A DNA stretch of 56,140 nt from Pseudomonadota bacterium (GCA_023423415.1 JAFAFP010000009.1:1-56140), one strand, 5' to 3'; counted from the stretch's first letter, positions 27,134 to 36,887 are shown. Notes: a model not told the origin generated them from the sequence alone. Numbers and translations are program-made.

Positions 27134-29233
27134 ATGAGGCCGAACCTGCTCGACCCGTTCTTTGCATCGATCATGTCTCTGCCCGGCATCGGGCCGAAGG
27201 TGGAGAAGCTGTATCGCCGGCTGCTCGGCCGCGATGATGTGCCGCGCCTGGTCGATCTGTTGTTCCATATGCCAACCAGCGCCATCGACCGCCGGGCGCG
27301 GCCGAAGCTGCGCGACGTCCAGCCCGGCAGCGTGGTCACGGTCAAGGTGACGGTGGATCGCCATCGCCCGGCGCCGCCCGGGCGCGATCGGGTACCGTAC
27401 CTCGTCTATGCCAGCGACGAGACCGGCGACATCGTCCTCACCTACTTCCGGGCCCGCAAGGACTACCTCGAAAAGCTCTTTCCGGTCGGCGAGACGCGCT
27501 ACGTCTCCGGCACCACGGCCTTCTACGACGGGATGCTGCAGATGGTGCACCCCGACCGCGTGGTCGACGAGAAGGGGCTCGCCGCCCTGCCCGCGATCGA
27601 GCCGGTCTATCCGCTGACTGAAGGCCTGTCCGAAAACATGATCACCAAGGCGATGGATGCCGCCTTGGCGAAAGTGCCTAACCTTCCCGAATGGCAGGAC
27701 GAGGCCTGGCTCAAACGCAACAATTTCCCTGCCTTCAGCGATGCGTTGAAAGCGGTGCATCGCCCGTCCGACATCACCGGGATCGAGCCCGATAGTGCCG
27801 CGCGCTCGCGGCTTGCCTATGACGAACTGCTGGCGAGCCAGCTCGCGCTTGCGTTGGTCCGCGCCAGCAACAAGCGCGCCAAGGGACGCGTGCATGCCGG
27901 CGACGGGCATCTGCGCAAAGCGATCATCGCGGCATTACCCTACGCACTCACCCTGTCGCAGCACCGTGCGCTCGATGCCATCGTCGCCGACCTCTCCAAG
28001 CCCGAACGCATGGTGCGGCTGCTGCAGGGCGACGTCGGCTCGGGCAAGACCGTCGTGGCGCTGCTCGCCTCCGCCGCGGTGATCGAAACCAAACGTCAGG
28101 CGGCCTTGATGGCGCCGACGGAGATTCTGGCGCGGCAGCATTTCAAGACCATCGCCCCGCTGGCGGAAGCCGCCGGCATCCGCGCCGAGATCCTGACCGG
28201 CCGCGAGCGCGGCAAGGAACGCGACGAGCGGCTGGCCCGCCTCGCCGCCGGCGAGATCGACCTCCTGGTCGGCACCCATGCGCTGTTCCAGGACGAGGTC
28301 GTGTTCCGCGATCTCGCCCTTGCCGTCATCGACGAGCAGCATCGGTTCGGCGTGCATCAGCGGCTCGCGCTGGTGAACAAGGGCGAGGCCGTCGACATGC
28401 TGGTGACCACGGCGACGCCGATCCCGCGCACGCTGGTGCTGACCTATTTCGGCGACATGGACATCTCCGAATTGCGGGAAAAGCCGGCCGGCCGTCAGCC
28501 GATCGATACCCGCACCATTCCGCTCGAGCGCATCAACGACGTGGTCGAAGCCGTCGGCCGCGCGCTCGATAGCTGGCAGCGCGTCTACTGGGTCTGCCCG
28601 CTGGTGGAGGAATCCGAGAATGTCGATCTCGCCGCTGCCGAGGACCGCTTCGAGGCACTGCGCAAGCGCTTCGGCGACATCACCGATCTCGTGCATGGCA
28701 AGATGCGCGGCGCCGACAAGGATGAAGCGATGCGCCGTTTCGCGGCCGGCGAAACACGGCTGCTTGTCTCCACCACGGTGATCGAAGTCGGCGTCGATGT
28801 GCCGGAAGCGACCGTCATGGTGATCGAGCATGCCGAACGCTTCGGTCTTGCCCAGTTACACCAATTGCGCGGACGCATCGGCCGCGGCAGCGGCAAAAGC
28901 ACCTGCCTCCTGCTCTACCGTTCACCGCTCGGCGAGATCGCCAAGGCGCGGCTCACCGTCATGCGTGAGACTGAGGACGGTTTCCGCATTGCCGAGGAAG
29001 ACCTGAAGCTGCGTGGCGAAGGCGACGTGCTCGGCACGCGTCAAAGCGGCATGCCGTCCTTCCGCATCGCCTCTGCGGAAGCACACGGTCATCTGCTTGC
29101 AGCCGCCCGCGACGATGCGCAGCTTATCCTTGCGCGCGATCCCGTGCTCGCAAGCGAGCGCGGGAAAGCGCTTCTGTGTCTGCTCTATCTGTTCGAGCGT
29201 GACGACGCGATCCGGCTGATCAAGGCCGGATAG
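27134..29233 (+). CDS. recG: ATP-dependent DNA helicase RecG
   Basis: 699 residues from the ATG at 27134 (MRPNLLDPFFASI), which fits the conserved N-terminus better than the ATG at 27122. RecG remodels replication forks and Holliday junctions. The wedge/OB domain occupies about residues 60-160. Walker A GDVGSGKTVVAL is near residue 298, the DEQH box near 399, and TATPIPRTL, STTVIEVGVDVPEA and QLRGRIGRG follow. Its last 14 bp overlap the 3' end of the convergent DUF805 gene. Confidence 0.97.
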   Translation: MRPNLLDPFFASIMSLPGIGPKVEKLYRRLLGRDDVPRLVDLLFHMPTSAIDRRARPKLRDVQPGSVVTVKVTVDRHRPAPPGRDRVPYLVYASDETGDIVLTYFRARKDYLEKLFPVGETRYVSGTTAFYDGMLQMVHPDRVVDEKGLAALPAIEPVYPLTEGLSENMITKAMDAALAKVPNLPEWQDEAWLKRNNFPAFSDALKAVHRPSDITGIEPDSAARSRLAYDELLASQLALALVRASNKRAKGRVHAGDGHLRKAIIAALPYALTLSQHRALDAIVADLSKPERMVRLLQGDVGSGKTVVALLASAAVIETKRQAALMAPTEILARQHFKTIAPLAEAAGIRAEILTGRERGKERDERLARLAAGEIDLLVGTHALFQDEVVFRDLALAVIDEQHRFGVHQRLALVNKGEAVDMLVTTATPIPRTLVLTYFGDMDISELREKPAGRQPIDTRTIPLERINDVVEAVGRALDSWQRVYWVCPLVEESENVDLAAAEDRFEALRKRFGDITDLVHGKMRGADKDEAMRRFAAGETRLLVSTTVIEVGVDVPEATVMVIEHAERFGLAQLHQLRGRIGRGSGKSTCLLLYRSPLGEIAKARLTVMRETEDGFRIAEEDLKLRGEGDVLGTRQSGMPSFRIASAEAHGHLLAAARDDAQLILARDPVLASERGKALLCLLYLFERDDAIRLIKAG

Positions 29234-29606
29234 GCTGCAGCTCGCCGCCAAGCGGGTTGGGACCATATTGATTGGTGCCGGGCTCACCGGGCTGGCAGTA
29301 CCAGATGATCAGGATGATCCAGCCAACGATCGGGATCAGCCACAGCAAAATCCACCAGCCGGTTCTGCCGATGTCATGTAACCGCCGTACCGCGACCGCA
29401 AGGCCCGGCAGAAACACCGCGAGACCAAACAGCGTCGACAGTGGCGTGTAGGAATCCGCGCCGAAAATCGCCATGTCCAGGATGCCGGCAACGATGCTGG
29501 CAATAAACACGAACAGCACCCAGAACCAAAATGCCGAGCGCTGCGCCCGGCCATTGAAGTTCACGTAGTTATTGAACCCCGACTGAATCGCCTCGGAAAA
29601 GTTCAT
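29220..29606 (-). CDS. DUF805 domain membrane protein
   Basis: 128 residues with four hydrophobic helices. The family pattern is clear: FNGRAQRSAFWFWVLF at the start and VRRLHDIGRTGWWILLWLIPIVGWIILIIW near the end. The function of DUF805 is unknown; it is often called an inner-membrane protein (YhaH/YhaI-like). The 3' end overlaps recG by 14 bp in antisense. Confidence 0.9.
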   Translation of the reverse strand: MNFSEAIQSGFNNYVNFNGRAQRSAFWFWVLFVFIASIVAGILDMAIFGADSYTPLSTLFGLAVFLPGLAVAVRRLHDIGRTGWWILLWLIPIVGWIILIIWYCQPGEPGTNQYGPNPLGGELQPIRP

Positions 29607-29696
29607 CGCCCCATATCTCCAATAGAAAATTGATCACGATACAAAGACGCTACATTACAAAACACATACTCAAAGAAACGCTTACACCGAGAAACG

Positions 29697-30461
29697 CTAC
29701 TTCACCGGCTCCTTGGTGTCGTCGCGCACTGTCTGCGCTGCGCGCGCGGCGGCGGCGATCGCGGCAAACCCGCCCTGCCCGTTCGTCGGCGCTGCGCCCG
29801 GCTGGATCATCCCCGCCGACATGATCAATGTCGCTGCGGCTTCGACAGGAATGTCGAGCTCGATGATATCCTTGCGCGGCAAATAGAAAAAGAATCCGGT
29901 GGTCGGGTTGGGTGTGCACGGCAGGAAGACGGAAATATACTCGTCCTTGTTCGGCAATCGGTTCGCGACATCCGCGCTCGGCGGTTGCGACAGAAATACC
30001 AGCGACCACATCCCCGGCGCAGGAAATTCCACCAGTCCCACTTTGCGGAAGCTTGTTCCCGATTTCGAGAACAGCATCTGGAACACTTGCTTCACCGTCT
30101 TGTAGATCGGACGCACGATCGGCATCCGGTCGATCAGGTGATCGCCCAGTTGAATGAGCGTCCTGCCAACAAGATTGGCGGTGAGAAAGCCGAGCAGCGT
30201 CAGCGCAAACAATGCGATGATCAGACCGGAACCGGGGATTTTCCACGGCAGATAGGTTTCCGGACGGTACATCTCCGGAATGAGCGGACGCACAAGATCG
30301 TCCACCCAGGTTACGAACGCCGTGATCAGCCACGCGGTAATGGCCAGGGGGCCCGCCACGACGAGACCGGTCAGAAAATAATTGCGGAGCCTCGCTCCGA
30401 ATCCTGACGGCGGCAGGTCGTGTTCGATCAGATCAGGCGGTGGCGGAGACTTTTCGGTCAT
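29697..30461 (-). CDS. DUF502 domain membrane protein
   Basis: 254 residues. Two membrane helices (about residues 25-50 and 78-100) are followed by the DUF502 soluble part with DRMPIVRPIYKTVKQVFQMLF, VEFPAPGMWSLVF and FLPCTPNPTTGFFFYLPRKDIIELD. The C-terminus is Ala-rich. The family is widespread in proteobacteria, chlamydiae and plants (LIKE-COV) but its biochemical role is unsettled. It sits between the DUF805 and glmS genes on the same strand, an order seen in related genomes. Confidence 0.9.
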   Translation of the reverse strand: MTEKSPPPPDLIEHDLPPSGFGARLRNYFLTGLVVAGPLAITAWLITAFVTWVDDLVRPLIPEMYRPETYLPWKIPGSGLIIALFALTLLGFLTANLVGRTLIQLGDHLIDRMPIVRPIYKTVKQVFQMLFSKSGTSFRKVGLVEFPAPGMWSLVFLSQPPSADVANRLPNKDEYISVFLPCTPNPTTGFFFYLPRKDIIELDIPVEAAATLIMSAGMIQPGAAPTNGQGGFAAIAAAARAAQTVRDDTKEPVK

Positions 30462-30540
30462 GCACGATTAGGGCCAGTTCCAGACCACCCGGTTATAGCA
30501 AAGTTCGCCAGCTCGGGTGGTGAGCAAAGTGTCCCGGTGC

Positions 30541-32367
30541 TTACTCCACTGTGACCGATTTGGCGAGGTTCCGCGGCTGGTCGATGTCGGTTCCCAGCGC
30601 CACCGCCGTGTAATAGGCCAATAACTGCACGGGCAGCGCGTAGACCAGCGGCGTCACCGACGACGGCATATCCGGTAAGGTGATGATGGTCACCCCAGGC
30701 ATTGTCGCCTCCGCCGCCCCCTTCGAGTCGGTCAGGAGAATGATACGGCCGCCACGGGCTGCGACTTCCTGCATGTTCGAGACGGTTTTCTCGAACACGG
30801 AATCATAGGGCGCGGTGACGATCACCGGCATGGTTTCGTCGATCAGCGCGATCGGCCCGTGCTTGAGTTCCCCGGCCGCATAGCCTTCGGCGTGAATGTA
30901 GGAGATTTCCTTCAGCTTCAGCGCACCTTCCAGCGCCAGCGGGTAACTGGTGCCGCGGCCGAGATAGAGCACGTCGCTGCTCTTGCCGAGATCACGGGCC
31001 AGAGCTTCGATTTTACCTTCGAGCTTCAGCGTCGCATTCATGTGACGCGGCACTTCAATCAGCGCGCGGACAAGTTTGCGCTCATCATCCTCGCTGAGAA
31101 CGCCGCGCGCACGTCCTGCGGCGATGGCAAGACACGCAAGAACCGAGAGCTGACAAGTAAAAGCCTTTGTCGATGCCACGCCGATCTCGGGGCCTGCGAG
31201 CGTCGGCATGATGACATCGCTCTCGCGCGCGATGGTCGATGTCTGCACGTTCACGACCGACAAAACATGCTGAGCTTGCTGCTTGGCATAGCGCAACGAG
31301 GCGAGCGTGTCGGCAGTTTCTCCCGATTGCGAAACGAACACCGCAAGATCGCCCTTGCGCATCGGCGCTTCGCGATAACGGAATTCGGACGCGACATCGA
31401 TTTCGACCGGCAGCCGCGCGTAGCGTTCAAACCAGTATTTGGCGACCAGCCCTGCGTAATAGGCCGTGCCGCAAGCCGAGATCGAAACGCGCTCAATGGT
31501 GTTGAAATCGAATGGCAGCTTGCCCGGCAGGGCGACGCTTTCCCTGGCCATGTCGATATAGTGCGACAGCGTATGCGCCACGACTTCCGGCTGCTCGTGG
31601 ATTTCCTTCGCCATGAAATGACGATGGTTGCCCTTGTCGAGCAGGAAAGCGGAGCTGCTGGTCTTGATGACCGGGCGCTTCACGACATTGCCGGCGACGT
31701 CGAAGATCTGAACGCCGTCACGAGACATGACGGCCCAGTCGCCTTCTTCAAGATACGAGATCGACTCGGTGAACGGCGCCAGCGCAATCGCATCGGAGCC
31801 GAGATACATTTCACCGCTGCCATGACCGATCGCGAGCGGCGAACCTTTGCGTGCGCCGATCATCAGATCGTCTTCGCCTGCGAAGATGAAAGCCAGTGCG
31901 AAGGCGCCCCGCAGCCGCGGCAACGCCGCGCGCACGGCGTCGATCGGCGATCGGCCCTTGTTCATCTCGTCGGTCACGAGATGCGCAACAACTTCGGTAT
32001 CGGTTTCGCTGTTGAAGGTTGCGCCTTCTTTTTCGAGCTCCTCGCGCAACTCGCGGAAATTCTCGATAATACCGTTGTGAACGACGGCCAGACGTTCGGT
32101 CGCATGCGGATGCGCATTGTTCTCGGTCGGCTTACCGTGCGTTGCCCAGCGCGTATGTCCGATACCTGCGAGGCCAGAGAGCGGCTCGCGCACCAGACGG
32201 TCCTGCAAATTCTTCAGCTTGCCTTCCGCCCGGCGGCGCTCGAGATGACCGTTTTCGACAGTTGCAACGCCTGCTGAATCATAGCCGCGGTATTCGAGGC
32301 GCTTGAGCGCATCGACCAGTTGGCCTGCCACAGGCTCGCGCCCGAGAATTCCGACAATACCGCACAT
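30541..32367 (-). CDS. glmS: Glutamine-fructose-6-phosphate aminotransferase GlmS
   Basis: 608 residues from the ATG at 32367, so that Cys2 (MCGIVGILG) is the N-terminal nucleophile. It makes glucosamine-6-phosphate, the first step to UDP-GlcNAc for peptidoglycan and LPS. Domains: class II glutaminase (1 to about 240; HTRWATHGKPTE, HNGIIENF), then two SIS sugar-isomerase domains (about 280-430 and 460-600; CGTAYYAGLV, SQSGETADT, GRGTSYPLALEGALKLKEI) and the C-terminal AKSVTVE. It lies downstream of glmU on the same strand, 136 bp apart. I see no glmS ribozyme. Confidence 0.97.
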   Translation of the reverse strand: MCGIVGILGREPVAGQLVDALKRLEYRGYDSAGVATVENGHLERRRAEGKLKNLQDRLVREPLSGLAGIGHTRWATHGKPTENNAHPHATERLAVVHNGIIENFRELREELEKEGATFNSETDTEVVAHLVTDEMNKGRSPIDAVRAALPRLRGAFALAFIFAGEDDLMIGARKGSPLAIGHGSGEMYLGSDAIALAPFTESISYLEEGDWAVMSRDGVQIFDVAGNVVKRPVIKTSSSAFLLDKGNHRHFMAKEIHEQPEVVAHTLSHYIDMARESVALPGKLPFDFNTIERVSISACGTAYYAGLVAKYWFERYARLPVEIDVASEFRYREAPMRKGDLAVFVSQSGETADTLASLRYAKQQAQHVLSVVNVQTSTIARESDVIMPTLAGPEIGVASTKAFTCQLSVLACLAIAAGRARGVLSEDDERKLVRALIEVPRHMNATLKLEGKIEALARDLGKSSDVLYLGRGTSYPLALEGALKLKEISYIHAEGYAAGELKHGPIALIDETMPVIVTAPYDSVFEKTVSNMQEVAARGGRIILLTDSKGAAEATMPGVTIITLPDMPSSVTPLVYALPVQLLAYYTAVALGTDIDQPRNLAKSVTVE

Positions 32368-32467
32368 CCGTGCACATCCCCCGTCCAAACGACTTAGCTT
32401 GCCGTTAGACCGACATCTCAAAGTTAGCGGAAGTCAAAAAGCATTTCCGCATGTGACAATCAGCTCA

Positions 32468-32515
32468 TCGGCCAATTACTCGGCCAAGCGCTCGGCCAAG
32501 CGCTCAGCCGGGCTC
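32468..32515. repeat. 12-bp tandem repeat, four units, overlapping glmU stop
   Basis: Units TCGGCCAATTAC, TCGGCCAAGCGC, TCGGCCAAGCGC and TCAGCCGGGCTC run head to tail. The last unit contains the glmU stop codon and its last codons (minus strand). A recent slippage expansion is the simplest origin. Confidence 0.75.
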
Positions 32516-33859
32516 TTTCTTGCTTACCGTCTTCAGACTGCGCAGCCGTGATACCCAGCCTTCCTTAATGACCTGCCGGACCCGCCCGAGCGCGAGCGAA
32601 TCGGGTGGCACATCCTCGGTAATCACCGAGCCGGATCCGACATAGGCGCCGTCTCCGATCCTGACCGGCGCCACCAGCGCGGAGTTCGACCCGACAAAGG
32701 CCCCCTTGCCGACATCGGTGCGCTGCTTCGACGTGCCGTCATAGTTACAGAAGATCGTACCGGCGCCGATATTGGCGCCCTCGCCAACACGTCCGTCACC
32801 GATATAGGCGAGATGATTGGCCTTGGCGCCGTCTTCCATGACGGCTTCCTTGACCTCGACGTAATTACCGACGCGCGCGTTCTTGCCGATCTTCGCGCCC
32901 GGCCGCAGCCGCGCGTAGGGTCCAATCGACGCACCCTCGCCGACATGCGCACCGGTGAGATGCGAGAAGGCGTGGATGACCGCTTTCGATTCCACCGTCA
33001 CGCCGGGACCGAAGATGACATACGGCTCGACGGTCACATCGCTTGCGAATTTTGTATCCGCGGACAGAAACACCGTCTCCGGTGCAATCATGGTGACGCC
33101 GGCATCGAGCGCCGCCTTGCGCAAGCGCTGCTGCAACACGGCTTCGGTCTCGGCGAGTTGTGCCTTGGTGTTGATGCCGCGCACGTCATCTTCGTCGACC
33201 TCGACGGCGACGGCGCGCAATCCGGATTTGCTCGCGAGCGCAACCGCATCCGTCAGGTAGAATTCCTTTTTCGCATTGTTGTCGTCGATACGATCCAGCA
33301 GTGCGAGCGCGTGACGGCCGTCGAGCGCCATCAGGCCGCCATTGCACAGACGGATCGCGCGCTCTGATTGACTTGCATCATTCTGTTCGCGAATACCGAC
33401 AAGCTGACCGTCATTGACGATCAGACGTCCGTAACCGGTCGGATCGGCGGGCGTGAATCCGGCAACGGCGACAGCCGCGCCATCCTTCAACGCGCCCCGC
33501 AGCCGTTGCAACGTTTCGGTCCGCACCAATGGCGTGTCGGCGAACACGATCAGCACATCGTCAAAGCCGCGCTCCAATACCGAGCGGGCGGCAAGCACCG
33601 CATGCGCGGTGCCAAGCCGCTGCATCTGCCGCGCTGTCTCGACATTGGGGATAACCCGCGTCGCTTCTTTGACGACAGCATCATGATCCGGTCCGACGAC
33701 CACCGCGCAGGCTTGTGCGCCGGCTTGACCGACCGCGCGCAGGACATGACTTAAAAGCGTTTCGCCGCCGATCGCATGCAGCACCTTCGGCAGCGAGGAG
33801 CGCATCCGCGTGCCCTCACCGGCCGCAAGTACAACTGCAAGGCATGTTCGTTCCGCCAT
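32504..33859 (-). CDS. glmU: Bifunctional UDP-GlcNAc pyrophosphorylase/acetyltransferase GlmU
   Basis: 451 residues. The N-terminal uridylyltransferase domain shows LAAGEGTRMRSSLPKVLH (residues 11-28). The C-terminal left-handed beta-helix acetyltransferase (from about residue 240) has hexapeptide repeats and the active-site segment GNYVEVKEAVMEDGAKANHLAYIGDGRVGEGANIGAGTIFCNYDGTSKQRTDVG. Together with GlmS it makes UDP-N-acetylglucosamine. The coding end coincides with a 12-bp tandem repeat. Confidence 0.97.
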   Translation of the reverse strand: MAERTCLAVVLAAGEGTRMRSSLPKVLHAIGGETLLSHVLRAVGQAGAQACAVVVGPDHDAVVKEATRVIPNVETARQMQRLGTAHAVLAARSVLERGFDDVLIVFADTPLVRTETLQRLRGALKDGAAVAVAGFTPADPTGYGRLIVNDGQLVGIREQNDASQSERAIRLCNGGLMALDGRHALALLDRIDDNNAKKEFYLTDAVALASKSGLRAVAVEVDEDDVRGINTKAQLAETEAVLQQRLRKAALDAGVTMIAPETVFLSADTKFASDVTVEPYVIFGPGVTVESKAVIHAFSHLTGAHVGEGASIGPYARLRPGAKIGKNARVGNYVEVKEAVMEDGAKANHLAYIGDGRVGEGANIGAGTIFCNYDGTSKQRTDVGKGAFVGSNSALVAPVRIGDGAYVGSGSVITEDVPPDSLALGRVRQVIKEGWVSRLRSLKTVSKKEPG

Positions 33860-33996
33860 TTCGTCTTTCCCGACTTATTTCGTCCCGCGTCTTAGCCGAG
33901 CATGGCGACGCGGAAAAGCCGTCAGGCCCGCCGTTGAAAACACCTGTTCAGGAACGGTTCCTGCTACCATCGCCGCATACGATTCGTGGCCACACA

Positions 33997-34809
33997 ATGT
34001 CGAAGCAACCCATTAAACGCGCTCTTCCTGTAAATCGCTATCTCAGCGTTAACCTGCACGGGCTGGCGCGCCCTGCAGTATGGGGTTGTGCAACGGCGGT
34101 GGCGTTGCTCGTCGTCGCCTTTGCGACACAAACCCCGGCCGGAAGGAACCGGCTCGGCGCAGTCTATAACGCGGTGACAGGCAAGCCGTCCGAGCTGGAG
34201 CTTCGGGCGGCGCAGCGCGAACGCGATCTCGAGAGCAAGACGCGTCGTCTTGTCGACAGCATGCGCGGCCTGTCGGAAGACCGCGATCAACTGCTCGCGC
34301 GGCTCTCGGTGCTCGAACGCAATTATGAGGACGTGACCGGCTCGATCGGCCGATTGGCCAATGCGGCCACGCCGTCCGCCGAGCAACTGTTCCCGCTTGC
34401 CGCTTCGACCGAACTTGCGCCGGTCGTCGCACCACCGCAGCCGATTGCGCCGGTCGCCACCCTCCCGGCGACGACGGTGGAACGCGATCCGGCGGTCGTG
34501 TCACAGACCGGTGCCGTGGAAACAACGTCGGCCCGGACCGATTTCGGCGTCGACCTCGGCGGCGGTCCCTCGCTCGCGGCCTTGCGCGCCACCTGGAATC
34601 AGGTCCGCCGCAACCACCCGGCCTTGCTCGAGGGCCTGCGGCCGGTGATCGCGGTTCGCGACGGCAAGGGCGGTCAGGTCGACCTTCGCCTGGTCGCAGG
34701 TCCTATCCCCAATGCCGCGGCGGCGGCCAAGCTCTGCGCCGCGCTCTCTGCCGGAGGATTGCCGTGCCAACCGGCGATGTTCGACGGACAACGGCTCGCT
34801 CTGCGCTGA
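33997..34809 (+). CDS. Membrane-anchored coiled-coil protein with SPOR-like C-terminus
   Basis: 270 residues from the ATG at 33997. One membrane helix (about residues 28-45; AVWGCATAVALLVVAFA), then a charged helix (about 60-110, ERDLESKTRRLVDSMRGLSEDRDQLLARLSVLERNYEDV) likely to coil, a Pro/Ala/Val-rich linker, and a C-terminal domain (about 195-270; LRPVIAVRDGKGGQVDLRLVAGPIPNAAAAAKLCAALSAGGLPCQP) resembling SPOR domains that bind denuded peptidoglycan. A cell-envelope or division role is suggested by family only. Divergent from glmU. Confidence 0.75.
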   Translation: MSKQPIKRALPVNRYLSVNLHGLARPAVWGCATAVALLVVAFATQTPAGRNRLGAVYNAVTGKPSELELRAAQRERDLESKTRRLVDSMRGLSEDRDQLLARLSVLERNYEDVTGSIGRLANAATPSAEQLFPLAASTELAPVVAPPQPIAPVATLPATTVERDPAVVSQTGAVETTSARTDFGVDLGGGPSLAALRATWNQVRRNHPALLEGLRPVIAVRDGKGGQVDLRLVAGPIPNAAAAAKLCAALSAGGLPCQPAMFDGQRLALR

Positions 34810-34891
34810 GCAATTGTATGTCTTCGAGCATGACCCGCGACCTGTCGCCCCAACGATTGCCGGCGCAGCGCGGGCGCGCCATATTCGCCCG

Positions 34892-35284
34892 ATGACCTCG
34901 CGAAAACTCTTCCGTCCGACCGCTCAGCAGACCAACTGGTTGATCGCGCTCGGGTTTTTGTCGTTCGGATACGCTCTATACCTGCGTTACATGGCGATCG
35001 AGCTGACCAGCGTCGGCCTCGCCTGCCAGGCCGGAGCGCAGACATGGCTGTGCGCGACCCGGTCCTTCGTCACCGCGCTCTTCAACCATTCGGTATTCGG
35101 CTGGGTCGCCCTCGCCGCTGCTCTGCTCAATCTGATCCGGCCCTCGCTCCTGCTATTCGGCATCGCGCTGGCCGCCGGCGCCTTCGGCGTCGTTCTCTAC
35201 AATGCCGGGCTCGCCGGTCTCGCCCTCGCCTTGCTGATCATCAGCTTTGCGCGGCCGGCGCCTTCCGACGCAGAAGAAGACTGA
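34892..35284 (+). CDS. Small four-helix membrane protein, unknown function
   Basis: 130 residues with about four hydrophobic helices (residues 16-32, 40-55, 68-85, 88-120). Two cysteines flank a short loop (LACQAGAQTWLCATRS), which may form a disulfide; a remote VKOR or DsbB-like arrangement is conceivable but the CxxC motif is absent. Its last 44 bp overlap the 3' end of the convergent ndvC-like gene. I do not recognise the family. Confidence 0.7.
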   Translation: MTSRKLFRPTAQQTNWLIALGFLSFGYALYLRYMAIELTSVGLACQAGAQTWLCATRSFVTALFNHSVFGWVALAAALLNLIRPSLLLFGIALAAGAFGVVLYNAGLAGLALALLIISFARPAPSDAEED

Positions 35285-36887
35285 GCGCGAGCAACGCGAG
35301 CAGCGCGCAGAACCAGAGCGACTGCCAATTGGCGAAGCTTTCATTGAAGGCAATGTAAACGGCGGACAATACCAGCACCGCTCCTGCAATCCGTTCCGCC
35401 AAACCTGTTGCGCTCCACCGGCAGAATAATGCCAGCACCGCGACCGGCACGATCGCTGCCGTGAGCGGCGCATAGGTGAAGTCGCGATAGCGCGGATCGA
35501 AGACAAGGCCGAGGGCGACCTGAATCGCCAGCACGGTAATGGCGACGATCAGAAGACCTGTCACGATATCAGGGCCGGATTGTTTCTCATGACCGCGCGA
35601 AAGACACTCGGCGAATGACGGCACAACATCCTGCCGCATGATCGTGCTGGCCGCTGCAATCGGGATAAAGGCCCCAAGCGCCACCAGGGCGGCAGAACGG
35701 ACCCAGGCGCCAAGACCAAGGCTTTCATAGAAGGTCTTTTCGACAGCAAGACCGATCATCGTGCCGCCGGCGAGAGCGATGACAGCGACCGCCAGCCATA
35801 AGGCCGGCGAAACGTCTGGCCGTCCGGGACGCCGCGTCCAGGCAGCCGCAGCGAAGATCACGACTGCAAACGCGATCCCGATACCGGCCTGCGATAGCCA
35901 ATAAGGATGGTTGGAGACGGGTGCGCCCCACTGGAATTTCGGCTCGCGTGTCGCGTCGTCGAACAGGCCCCAATAGCCGCCGACGGTCCCTTCCAGCCGG
36001 CGCTTCCACGGCTGGTCGAACGCCTCGATGACGTTGACCCGGTAGCCACGCTGTTTGGCCAGCGCCAGTATCTCCTGAAGGATCAGCGCCTGGTTGACCA
36101 GCGACGGCAATGCCCCCTCGCGCATCCGGCCCTGACTCGGCCAGCCCGTCTCACCGATCAGAATATCCTTGTCCGGAAACGCCGCGGCCATTCTTTCGCG
36201 GATCGAACCGACATGCGCCGCCGCATCCTTGGCCGGGATCGGATGGTCTTCCCAGTAAGGCAGGATGTGGATGGTGACGAAGTCCACCGCGGCATAGATC
36301 TCGCGATGACGCAGCCAGAACTCCCAAACATCGGCGTAGGTCACCGGCATCGAGACCTGCTTTTTCACCTCACGAATGAAGTTTGCGACATCCGCACCCG
36401 ACAATTCGCCACGCAGAAGCACTTCATTGCCCACCACCACCGACTGGATCACGTCGGGATAGCGCTTGGCCAAGGCCACCACGGTTTCGACCTGCTGACG
36501 ATTCTTGTCGGGATGGCTGGACAGCCATAGCCCCTGAATGACCTTGAGGCCGACGCGCCTGGCGATCTCCGGCAACTGGTCAAGGCCATGCTCGATCGAA
36601 TAGGTCCGGATGCAGTCCGTTACCCGCTTCAACCGGATCAGGTCTTCTTCGATCTGCGCGGCCTGGATGAAAGTCCCGTCTCGCAACGGTGATTGCTCAC
36701 CGCGAAACGGAGCGTACGAAACACATTGCAGCTTCTCGCCGGCGCCGGCTGCGAATGGCATCGGTACGGGTCTGCCCAGCCACCACCACGCGAAGGCAAT
36801 GAGAGCCGAAACGGCGATCAGGAGCATGACCGGGGTGCCGGCGCGGCTTAACGATTGTTCAGGCATGATTGTCGGACGCTCTAACAT
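35241..36887 (-). CDS. ndvC: GH17-type beta-glucan enzyme with membrane domain (NdvC-like)
   Basis: 548 residues from the ATG at 36887, preceded by GGAAAT; the ATG at 36866 is an alternative. One N-terminal helix, then a glycoside hydrolase 17 barrel (about residues 55-330) retaining both catalytic glutamates: acid E155 (VVGNEVLLRG) and nucleophile E246 (IGETGWPS). The C-terminal third has six to eight membrane helices. The size and architecture match the roughly 62-kDa NdvC of Bradyrhizobium, needed for beta-1,6 linkages of cyclic beta-1,3;1,6-glucans. It is divergent from a secreted-protein gene and the ndvB-like gene. Confidence 0.75.
   Translation of the reverse strand: MLERPTIMPEQSLSRAGTPVMLLIAVSALIAFAWWWLGRPVPMPFAAGAGEKLQCVSYAPFRGEQSPLRDGTFIQAAQIEEDLIRLKRVTDCIRTYSIEHGLDQLPEIARRVGLKVIQGLWLSSHPDKNRQQVETVVALAKRYPDVIQSVVVGNEVLLRGELSGADVANFIREVKKQVSMPVTYADVWEFWLRHREIYAAVDFVTIHILPYWEDHPIPAKDAAAHVGSIRERMAAAFPDKDILIGETGWPSQGRMREGALPSLVNQALILQEILALAKQRGYRVNVIEAFDQPWKRRLEGTVGGYWGLFDDATREPKFQWGAPVSNHPYWLSQAGIGIAFAVVIFAAAAWTRRPGRPDVSPALWLAVAVIALAGGTMIGLAVEKTFYESLGLGAWVRSAALVALGAFIPIAAASTIMRQDVVPSFAECLSRGHEKQSGPDIVTGLLIVAITVLAIQVALGLVFDPRYRDFTYAPLTAAIVPVAVLALFCRWSATGLAERIAGAVLVLSAVYIAFNESFANWQSLWFCALLALLALSLLLRRKAPAAQS

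Noticed and set aside
30859..32277. 472-residue plus-strand frame opposite glmS
   Set aside because: Antisense shadow of glmS; no start signal or motifs.
32368..32503. Possible glmS ribozyme or riboswitch before glmS
   Set aside because: The 136-bp gap holds only the tandem repeat and ordinary sequence; no recognisable ribozyme core, and such ribozymes are typical of Gram-positive bacteria.
32468..32515. Tandem units considered as a CRISPR array
   Set aside because: Units are 12 bp, adjacent and without spacers; no cas genes nearby.
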